Assembly (NCBI GenBank): GCA_002841605.1 | Contig: PHAF01000103.1 | Span: 1-6,458, forward strand | Reading direction: 5' to 3' | DNA from: Firmicutes bacterium HGW-Firmicutes-10 | GTDB lineage: Bacteria > Bacillota_I > Bacilli_A > Erysipelotrichales > Erysipelotrichaceae | Length of the DNA: 6,458 bases | Shown: piece by piece, positions 1-4,378 of the stretch | Position numbering within the stretch: the first letter of the stretch is position 1 | How the letters are laid out: every line of letters begins with the position of its first letter | The notes under the pieces: model-generated | Databases searched by the model: none | Seen by the model: only the letters and a program-made list of their open reading frames with translations | Told to the model about the DNA's origin: nothing | Program-made: the position numbers and the translations under genes

Positions 1-190
1 GTCCAGCAAGATAGCCAATCCCTATCGGATGAAAGATCCGGAAGAGGTACACTTGATAGACATACTCTATGATTGGATGGAGATGTTGAAAATCAATCCA
101 CAATGGATGGTTGAGGAAGTTGACTCATTCCAAAACTTCATGAAATGTCATATATTTGGGTATGCAATAGCGCAGCATTTGGATGTTTAA
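1..190 (+). CDS. 3' end of an unrecognised phage or host protein (partial)
   Basis: An open frame enters from the left edge (first complete codon at position 2) and ends at TAA 188-190, leaving about 62 C-terminal residues. The visible part is soluble, mixed in charge and probably helical, with many aromatic and Met residues (DWMEML, PQWMVEEVD, FQNFMKCH) and the C-terminus AQHLDV. I see no domain I can name and no membrane segment or signal. The next feature downstream is the attachment region. In many Firmicute siphophages the gene beside attP is the last of the late (lysis) genes, so it may be a phage gene, but the sequence does not prove this. The codon frame stays open across the whole stretch and its base composition resembles the phage backbone genes. 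The start lies outside the window. Confidence 0.6.
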   Translation, partial: SSKIANPYRMKDPEEVHLIDILYDWMEMLKINPQWMVEEVDSFQNFMKCHIFGYAIAQHLDV

Positions 191-246
191 TGTAAAAGTA
201 ACGATGAATTTTGCTGTAGTAAGAATTTGCTTTAAAATAATCGCCA

Positions 247-272
247 GAAAATGTGGTCACGATGTGGTCACG
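247..272 (+). repeat. Left arm-type repeat: two tandem ATGTGGTCACG units
   Basis: Positions 251-261 and 262-272 are two exact head-to-tail copies of the 11-mer ATGTGGTCACG, preceded by GAAA. The 11-bp period is about one helical turn, so both units face the same side of the DNA. The whole 26 bp recurs exactly at 418-443 in the same orientation. The likely role is binding of the integrase N-terminal arm-binding domain; this is inferred from position around the tRNA-like core. Confidence 0.75.
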
Positions 273-279
273 CAAAATA

Positions 280-303
280 AAAGTCCACTGTTTAGTGGAC
301 TTT
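280..303 (-). terminator. Hairpin terminator beside the att core
   Basis: A perfect 10-bp stem (280-289 with 294-303, sequence AAAGTCCACT on the minus strand) closes a 4-nt loop. Read on the minus strand it follows the tRNA-like 3' end by 8 nt and runs into TTTTATTTT, a good Rho-independent terminator. Read on the plus strand the tail is only TTT, so it would be a weaker terminator for the gene ending at 190. After integration it would sit just downstream of the rebuilt tRNA gene. Confidence 0.65.
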
Positions 304-311
304 ATGCACGT

Positions 312-330
312 TGGCAGGGGTAGTAGGACT
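312..330 (-). other. tRNA 3'-end sequence, probably tRNA-Trp, acting as att core
   Basis: The minus strand reads AGTCCTACTACCCCTGCCA. This parses as the end of a T-loop (AGT), the 3' strand of the T-stem (CCTAC), a 7-nt acceptor strand (TACCCCT), discriminator G73 and CCA. Bacterial tRNA-Trp begins AGGGG and ends CCCCTGCCA with G73, which fits. Beyond position 330 the match to a T-loop (TTCGAGT) stops, so this is a fragment and not a tRNA gene. It is the expected form of a phage core that restores the tRNA on integration. The isotype is from memory of tRNA-Trp consensus ends. Confidence 0.75.
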
Positions 331-360
331 GATTGAGAAACTTTCCCATTTCTCTATTTC

Positions 361-379
361 CCACTGTTTAGCGGACTTT
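361..379 (+). repeat. Imperfect copy of the att hairpin sequence
   Basis: This 19-bp segment matches 285-303 at 18 of 19 positions (a C replaces T at 372) in the same orientation, 76 bp away across the core. The change breaks one pair, and the outer A-T pairs are missing, so the stem is much weaker than the first copy. The following tail is TTTTT. A pyrimidine-rich 12-mer is also duplicated nearby (342-353 and 402-413, one mismatch). These may be further protein-binding sites in the attP arms, or traces of past recombination. Confidence 0.5.
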
Positions 380-417
380 TTCGTTAGTTCTCTTCCCAGT
401 TTTTCCCGTTTCTTTAG

Positions 418-443
418 GAAAATGTGGTCACGATGTGGTCACG
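418..443 (+). repeat. Right arm-type repeat: two tandem ATGTGGTCACG units
   Basis: Exact copy of 247-272, same orientation, 171 bp away, with 11-mer units at 422-432 and 433-443. It lies 87 bp beyond the core, while the left copy lies 39 bp before it, an asymmetry common in attP sites of tyrosine-integrase phages. Confidence 0.75.
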
Positions 444-477
444 ACTATAAAAAGATGCAATTTACTTAATTTTCCTA

Positions 478-930
478 CTAACGTTTACTTAATGGAAAAA
501 GTGCAAACTTTCTTCTTCTGAACTCTTCAATTGTTACTGAATTATTGTCTCTTAATAGCTTAAGATGATCCCATTCATCTTTTAAAGCTAGTCTGTGTTG
601 TTCATTAATGAATTCTTTTTCTTCATCATTACCAGAACTAGCATCTTCGTCATCCTCATCAATAATCGAATAATTAAGAGCACTTAGTTCCGATATTCTT
701 TTAAGTCTCTCTTCACTGCTAAGAGTTTCCCAATCTTTTTTGGTTATTCCTGTTTCTATTGCTTCTTCCATCTCTTCTGCTGTTAATCCCCACAGTTTTG
801 CTAACTCAGAAATTCGTTCAACTCTTTCTTGTTCAGCAACATAATCCCAGTCCTCTTTAGTTCCGCCTGAAGACATCGCGTCGATAAGTTCGTCTCCAGT
901 AAGCCCCCATAGAAAGTCCCACTCGCTCAA
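478..930 (-). CDS. SHOCT-domain protein with two tandem 39-residue repeats
   Basis: The start is taken as TTG at 930, because GGAGGG (943-938) lies 7 nt upstream and the best promoter is at 990-962. The ATG at 1008 lies upstream of that promoter and has no ribosome site. The product is 150 aa and soluble. Residues 7-45 and 46-84 are tandem repeats, each beginning LWGLT and ending RISEL, with a shared T-K-x-D-W in the middle. Residues 89-105 form a very acidic linker. Residues about 121-146 (LKLLRDNN..TIEEFRRRK) match the SHOCT motif, a short C-terminal helix pair common in Firmicute and phage proteins and thought to mediate oligomerisation or binding. The gene is read leftward toward attP and diverges from the cargo cassette. 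No catalytic motif is visible. Its role is unknown; position suggests a phage accessory gene. The SHOCT call is confident, the function is not. Confidence 0.8.
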   Translation of the reverse strand: MSEWDFLWGLTGDELIDAMSSGGTKEDWDYVAEQERVERISELAKLWGLTAEEMEEAIETGITKKDWETLSSEERLKRISELSALNYSIIDEDDEDASSGNDEEKEFINEQHRLALKDEWDHLKLLRDNNSVTIEEFRRRKFALFPLSKR

Positions 931-937
931 TATATTT

Positions 938-943
938 CCCTCC
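938..943 (-). promoter_or_regulatory. Ribosome binding site fixing a TTG start
   Basis: GGAGGG on the minus strand, 7 nt before TTG at 930. It is the only strong Shine-Dalgarno near the 5' end of this frame and decides the start. Confidence 0.8.
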
Positions 944-961
944 ACGATCTTTCTTAAGTTA

Positions 962-990
962 ATGATTACACTGTGGTACAAGGTTGTCAA
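962..990 (-). promoter_or_regulatory. Candidate promoter of the SHOCT gene
   Basis: The minus strand has a perfect -35 TTGACA (990-985), a 17-bp spacer and a weak -10 AATCAT (967-962, 4 of 6). Predicted transcription starts near 955, leaving a leader of about 25 nt with the GGAGGG site inside it. A better -10-like TGTAAT (970-965) sits only 14 bp from the -35, which is too close. Confidence 0.4.
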
Positions 991-1011
991 GATACAAAAT
1001 TTGGACACTAG

Positions 1012-1051
1012 ATTTGAAAATGCACACTATACATTTGAAAGAACATTTCAA
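1012..1051. promoter_or_regulatory. Repeat cluster in the divergent intergenic region
   Basis: ATTTGAAA occurs at 1012-1019 and again at 1033-1040, exactly 21 bp apart (two helical turns). The second copy starts an inverted repeat, TTGAAA (1035-1040), 5-nt gap, TTTCAA (1046-1051). It lies between the divergent SHOCT and cassette promoters, where a regulator of both could bind. AT-rich DNA makes chance matches easy, so this is tentative. Confidence 0.3.
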
Positions 1052-1084
1052 GTATAAAGACAAATCAGATTAATTCAGAATAAA

Positions 1085-1113
1085 TCAAGAATTTGCCAAA
1101 ATGGGTTTATAAT
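1085..1113 (+). promoter_or_regulatory. Candidate promoter of the three-gene cassette
   Basis: A perfect -10 TATAAT lies at 1108-1113, 26 nt before the first start codon. At 17 bp spacing the -35 is TCAAGA (1085-1090), only 3 of 6, with no extended -10 TG. The promoter may therefore be weak or need an activator; see the repeats at 1012-1051. Confidence 0.5.
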
Positions 1114-1139
1114 ACTAGAAACGAAATGGAGCAAATCTA

Positions 1140-1946
1140 ATGAATGAATTAATCAATGAAGCTAGGAATAAGTGGTCAAGTTTTAGTGATGTCTTCGATG
1201 TCTCAAGGTGGCTCAAAGTTGTCGATAGACATGCATATGGGATGATACTTATCATAAAATCAAGAAAAGAACAATTGGGCTCAATCCTGAATTACTATCA
1301 AGATAATTATATTAATGACAGACTGATCCAGCTTGGAGATTATGTTGCAATTTTGGGGTATCAAGATCATGTTGCGCCATATTTTCGTGATTTGTATAGT
1401 ATAGAGAAAAGTTATGGAACAAAATTTGCAGATGATGACTGTTTATTTATTTTTCTAGATGGAAATACTACAATATGTAGTGCAGAGGATGTCCTCCGTT
1501 ATGGCAGGTGGATCCTTATGGATAAACAAGAGGAGTACACTTGTGAGCATATTGATTCTGATGACGCTTGTGAACTCGAGTATCTGTTATCAAGTTTGAT
1601 CGATAGTAATTATTATGGATTTGAGAACTTTAAGTTTGTTGTAGACTTAATTGAAAGTGCAAAAAAGTATGAGTATCTATCTTTGTTAATTGGTGCCGGC
1701 TTGAAGGGTTGCCCAACAGCAATAGTGTACATAGTGAGTTACTTAAGATATTTGAAATATCAGCAAAACTACTATGATTCAAACTTAATAAAAATGCTGA
1801 TCAGATTTTGCGTCATTGATCGGTTCATGGATATGGAGACACTAAAATTGAAGATAGAGAAAGCATTTCCAGGAGAACGAATATTTGAGGTATTCGAAGC
1901 GGTTTATTACTACGAAAGGTTTCCTAAACGCGACTTTTGGAAATAA
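1140..1946 (+). CDS. Orphan 268-aa protein, first gene of the cargo cassette
   Basis: ATG at 1140 is preceded by GGAG (1128-1131) at 8 nt and by a TATAAT box. I recognise no family. The N-terminal part has an amphipathic helix (about 1-30), a hydrophobic strand-like segment GMILIIK (34-40) and two more, YVAILGY (68-74) and CLFIFLDG (101-108), suggesting an alpha/beta fold. An acidic stretch (about 131-147) follows. The C-terminal 120 residues look mostly helical with many Tyr and Leu (YYDSNLIKMLIRF), resembling a helical-repeat region. There are six cysteines (101, 113, 135, 144, 191, 224) but no CxxC pair, and no signal peptide or clear membrane span. A 107-nt gap separates it from the next gene, so the following pair could have its own promoter. 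Two nuclease-like neighbours on the same strand suggest a partner or sensor role, which is inference only. It is AT-rich compared with the integrase. Confidence 0.75.
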   Translation: MNELINEARNKWSSFSDVFDVSRWLKVVDRHAYGMILIIKSRKEQLGSILNYYQDNYINDRLIQLGDYVAILGYQDHVAPYFRDLYSIEKSYGTKFADDDCLFIFLDGNTTICSAEDVLRYGRWILMDKQEEYTCEHIDSDDACELEYLLSSLIDSNYYGFENFKFVVDLIESAKKYEYLSLLIGAGLKGCPTAIVYIVSYLRYLKYQQNYYDSNLIKMLIRFCVIDRFMDMETLKLKIEKAFPGERIFEVFEAVYYYERFPKRDFWK

Positions 1947-2053
1947 TTATGAGTGTTAAATGTTTCAAGTTGAACGCAAATGTCTTAAAACATGAGCCAT
2001 TGAGAATAAAATCATGATAATATTAATTCAACAAGAAAAAGTGAGGGGAAAAC

Positions 2054-2713
2054 ATGACAAAAATTGATCTGACAAAAATTGCATGCGATATTAATGAAGA
2101 AATATCGAAAGATGTGAAGTCGGTAAGTAGCAAAGATTTTTACAAAAAATCTAAAGTATTTACAGAACATTTCTTTGAAAAAGCAGTATCGATTTTGGAG
2201 AGCAATGGTATGGAATCGTATGGTTTTAAAGAATATAGAAAGAATAAGCATTACTTCCAACGTGAAAAACTATCAATAGATTTAGTTGTATGGGAGTCAA
2301 AATATAATAAATTTGACAGAAGTAAAGCAGCTTCAGAAGAGGAGAATGTTGAGTATGCCGGATATATTTGGAAATATCTAGTTCTGATCGAACACGAAAA
2401 TGATGGTGAAGATTGGCTACATGAACTTCAAAAATTATGTATGACAAGTGCACCTTATAAGCTAATAATTACGTACGGTCGAAGAAAAGAAAAGAAAGAA
2501 AAGATACCGGCTACGAAAACAGGCAAAGGAGTGCAGCTTCTTGAATACGCTAATAAAATCGTCGAGTTTTCTGGGAATAATACATTTCAAGAATTTGTAA
2601 TTATGTTTGGTGAAGAGTCGAGTAACTTAGATAAACTACAAGATAATGAGGGAATATACGATATTTATCGTTATTCTAAAGAAAAATCGATATTTGAAAA
2701 ATTTGAATATTAA
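2054..2713 (+). CDS. Putative PD-(D/E)XK-like protein with an IEHEN motif
   Basis: ATG at 2054 has GAGGGGA about 5 nt upstream. The 219-aa product is soluble and lysine/glutamate-rich. Its central order fits a restriction-endonuclease-like core: a helix (about 36-50), a strand SIDLVVWE with Asp76, a strand YLVLIEHEN with Glu113-x-Glu115, a helix WLHELQKL (121-128) and a strand YKLIITYG (135-142). The usual E-x-K Lys would be replaced by Glu115-Asn116, an acidic variant. A later strand FVIMFGEE (181-188) could complete the sheet. The whole chain is close to a single domain in size. The gene is 26 nt upstream of another PD-(D/E)XK-like gene and very probably co-transcribed with it. It could alternatively be a non-catalytic member of the fold. 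The reading frame and operon are solid; the nuclease assignment is inference from motif order. Confidence 0.75.
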   Translation: MTKIDLTKIACDINEEISKDVKSVSSKDFYKKSKVFTEHFFEKAVSILESNGMESYGFKEYRKNKHYFQREKLSIDLVVWESKYNKFDRSKAASEEENVEYAGYIWKYLVLIEHENDGEDWLHELQKLCMTSAPYKLIITYGRRKEKKEKIPATKTGKGVQLLEYANKIVEFSGNNTFQEFVIMFGEESSNLDKLQDNEGIYDIYRYSKEKSIFEKFEY

Positions 2714-2739
2714 GTCGAAACAGCTAAGGGGAAAGATTA

Positions 2740-3198
2740 ATGCCAAGTTTAAATTGGAATGCACTAAATAGTTTGCAATTAGGGAAGTATGCAGAGTATT
2801 ATGCAAAAATGGAATTATCATCATACGGTTTAGATGTTTACACGTCCGAAGTTGACGATCACGGAATTGACTTTGTCGTGAAATTTAATAATAGATTCAT
2901 AGAATTTCAGGTTAAATCGATTTTAAGAACAGATTATATATTTATGACCAAGCGTCACTGGGATATAACTAATGAGAGCTTATATTTATTTCTTATGATT
3001 TTTGAACAAGGTAAAGAACCTCAACCTTTTATCATTCCTGCAACAGCTTGGCGAGTGCCTACTGATTTACTAAAGATAAGAGATTATGATGGATTAAAAA
3101 GTGAACCAGAATACGGTATGAACTTGTCAAGAAAGAATCGACCCCTTCTAGAGGAGTTCATGATTGATCATTTCATCAAAAAACTAGAGTCAATCTGA
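2740..3198 (+). CDS. DUF4365-like PD-(D/E)XK protein
   Basis: ATG at 2740 has AAGGGGA about 7 nt upstream and follows the preceding stop by 26 nt. The 152-aa product has the layout of DUF4365-type proteins of the PD-(D/E)XK superfamily. An N-terminal helix LGKYAEYYAKMEL (14-26, Glu19) leads into a strand ending DDHGIDFVV with Asp44. The strand RFIEFQVKS follows, with Gln57-x-Lys59 as the Q-x-K form of the catalytic triad. Next is the strand SLYLFLMIFE (80-89) and then a FIIPATAW segment (98-104), also typical of the family. Such proteins occur alone or next to other nucleases in prophages and defence islands; substrates are mostly unknown. The size is near the family's single-domain length, so it appears complete. 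The stop codon lies in the loop of a bidirectional terminator. Confident fold, uncertain function: defence against other phages or DNA processing are both possible. Confidence 0.82.
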   Translation: MPSLNWNALNSLQLGKYAEYYAKMELSSYGLDVYTSEVDDHGIDFVVKFNNRFIEFQVKSILRTDYIFMTKRHWDITNESLYLFLMIFEQGKEPQPFIIPATAWRVPTDLLKIRDYDGLKSEPEYGMNLSRKNRPLLEEFMIDHFIKKLESI

Positions 3199-3209
3199 AC
3201 TCTAGTTTT
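3180..3209. terminator. Bidirectional terminator between cargo cassette and integrase
   Basis: A perfect 11-bp stem (3180-3190 with 3199-3209; AAAACTAGAGT against ACTCTAGTTTT) closes an 8-nt loop. It has a T-run on each strand (TTTTCTT on plus; TTTTTTGATG on minus), so it can stop both convergent operons. It contains both stop codons: TGA 3196-3198 in the loop, and the integrase TAG (3204-3202) in the stem. Confidence 0.85.
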
Positions 3210-4311
3210 CTTCAAGCAATTCGAGTATTTGGCTTTCGTTTTCTTTTAGTAAGTGTGTATAGACCTTCAATGTCATGTTGATATCCGAGTGGCCTAACCG
3301 CTTGGATACCGCAACGATGTTGGCACCTTTGTTGATTAAAAATGTCGCATGACTATGTCGCATATCATGTAACCGGATCTTAGGAATCGGCTTATCTCCG
3401 ATGTCCTTTAAGTGCTGGTTACATTTTTTTATACCGTTGGAGAAGTAACGCTGAATCGAAGTTGAGGAGAGATCCTCATGATCCCCAAAGAGCAGGGGTC
3501 CGTCGCGTTCTAAAAGCGGTGCGATCATGTCAAGGACATGTTGATTGAGCTGGATCTTCCGTCGGCTCGAATTGGTTTTCAGTGACTTGTATTCCTTCTT
3601 GTACTGATGCATGGATTTGTTGATGCTGACGCATCCATCGATGATGTCTTTCTTTTCCACCGCCCGGGCTTCACTGCGTCGAACTCCGCTGTAATAGAGG
3701 AAGGTAAAGTAGGCTTTGTAGACTGGATGTTCCACATGCTCAATAAACCGTTTGAACTGATCCGGGGTCCAGACTTCCCGCTCCTTGAACTCTGTCGACT
3801 TCGGAGGAATGATTTTGAGCAGGCGCGCATGATCCTTCAACTCGTAATAATCATAGCCAAAGCGAGAAACACTCTTCAAAAGAAAAATGGCTTTGTTCCG
3901 ATACCGGACAGCAGCCTTTTGACCTTCGATAAAATTGCGGCATTCAAGATAATCACTGGGTTTTATTTTGGACATGGGGATGTCCATGACCGATCCAAAG
4001 AAACGTTTTGCTACTTGGATGTACTTGTTGACGTTGTAGTCTTCCGCTTCATGTCGTTTGTTTTCGATGTATTTATCGAAGAGCTCTCGGAAGAGTATTT
4101 CCCTGGGTGGCTCTGGAAGGATTACCGGGATTTCGGGTATCGGCTCTTCTTGTTTTTCATACTGATCGCAGCGATAGCTGGACTCGTAATTGAGGGCATC
4201 CCGCTTCAGTTTAAACCCTCGCTTGGTATGAGAAATCAGTTTTCCATCCTCATTGAGATAGTTGACTTTGCAGTACCACGTACCGCGCTTTTCATCTTTA
4301 TAAATCGCCAT
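3202..4311 (-). CDS. int: Phage tyrosine integrase
   Basis: The 369-aa product catalyses site-specific recombination between attP and the host attB through a covalent 3'-phosphotyrosine intermediate. Residues about 5-46 (GTWYCKVNY..GFKLKRDA) form the AP2-like arm-binding domain. A Pro/Glu-rich linker (55-70) follows, then the SAM-like core-binding domain (about 72-165). The catalytic domain begins near 178 with all key residues: Arg211 (SGVRRSE), Lys245 (SLKTNSSRR), His315 and Arg318 (HDMRHSHATFL), His341 (LGHSDI) and Tyr351 (VYTH). Length is typical and it looks complete. ATG at 4311 has GTGAGG 7 nt upstream. It lies last in the leftward operon after the repressor and membrane protein. A TTGACA (4353-4348) upstream has no good -10, so a private promoter is not convincing. 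The likely target is a tRNA-Trp 3' end, from the core at 312-330. A long open frame on the opposite strand (3607-4314) is a shadow. Confidence 0.97.
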   Translation of the reverse strand: MAIYKDEKRGTWYCKVNYLNEDGKLISHTKRGFKLKRDALNYESSYRCDQYEKQEEPIPEIPVILPEPPREILFRELFDKYIENKRHEAEDYNVNKYIQVAKRFFGSVMDIPMSKIKPSDYLECRNFIEGQKAAVRYRNKAIFLLKSVSRFGYDYYELKDHARLLKIIPPKSTEFKEREVWTPDQFKRFIEHVEHPVYKAYFTFLYYSGVRRSEARAVEKKDIIDGCVSINKSMHQYKKEYKSLKTNSSRRKIQLNQHVLDMIAPLLERDGPLLFGDHEDLSSTSIQRYFSNGIKKCNQHLKDIGDKPIPKIRLHDMRHSHATFLINKGANIVAVSKRLGHSDINMTLKVYTHLLKENESQILELLEEN

Positions 4312-4378
4312 TGATATACCTCACTATCTTTGATTAACAAATATAATTGTCAAGAATTGTATTAATTTTACAAGTAGG

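Larger units (their letters stand above)
247..443. other. attP: Putative phage attachment site attP, complete with both arms
   Basis: No gene is visible in 191-477. Its centre is organised as a 26-bp direct repeat (247-272), a perfect hairpin (280-303), a tRNA 3'-end sequence (312-330), an imperfect copy of the hairpin sequence (361-379) and a second identical 26-bp repeat (418-443). Tyrosine integrases of the AP2/SAM-like type bind a core plus repeated arm sites, and such a core often copies a tRNA 3' end. Identical arms on both sides of the core imply an unrecombined attP, since attL and attR would each keep one arm. The integrase is about 2.8 kb away with cargo genes between, instead of directly adjacent. 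The layout is seen directly; the attP role is inferred. Confidence 0.72.

Noticed and set aside
312..330. Complete tRNA gene
   Set aside because: Only the last 19 nt of a tRNA are present; the rest of the T-loop, the anticodon arm and the D arm are absent on the minus strand beyond 330.
247..443. CRISPR-like or insertion-sequence repeats
   Set aside because: There are only two copies of the 26-bp unit, in direct orientation, with a tRNA end between them and no transposase or cas gene. An attachment site explains them better.
971..980. Fifth arm-type unit (CTGTGGTACA)
   Set aside because: It matches only TGTGGT of the 11-mer and then diverges, and it lies within the leftward promoter spacer. 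It is probably chance.
931..1008. N-terminal extension of the SHOCT protein to ATG 1008
   Set aside because: It would place the start upstream of the likely promoter at 990-962, and it has no ribosome site. TTG 930 has GGAGGG at ideal spacing.
2012..2824. Leftward frames opposite the cassette genes
   Set aside because: They are antisense to well-supported genes with ribosome sites, and their translations are the Phe/Ile/Leu-rich strings expected from reversed AT-rich coding DNA.
3607..4314. 235-codon open frame opposite the integrase
   Set aside because: It lies wholly antisense to a complete integrase with all catalytic residues, and its translation shows no domain. It is a shadow frame.
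4325..4353. Separate integrase promoter (TTGACA at 4353-4348)
   Set aside because: The -35 is perfect, but the only -10 candidates are poor (AAGATA at 17 bp, GATAGT at 19 bp), and the predicted start would fall at the ribosome site. Read-through from the repressor operon is simpler.
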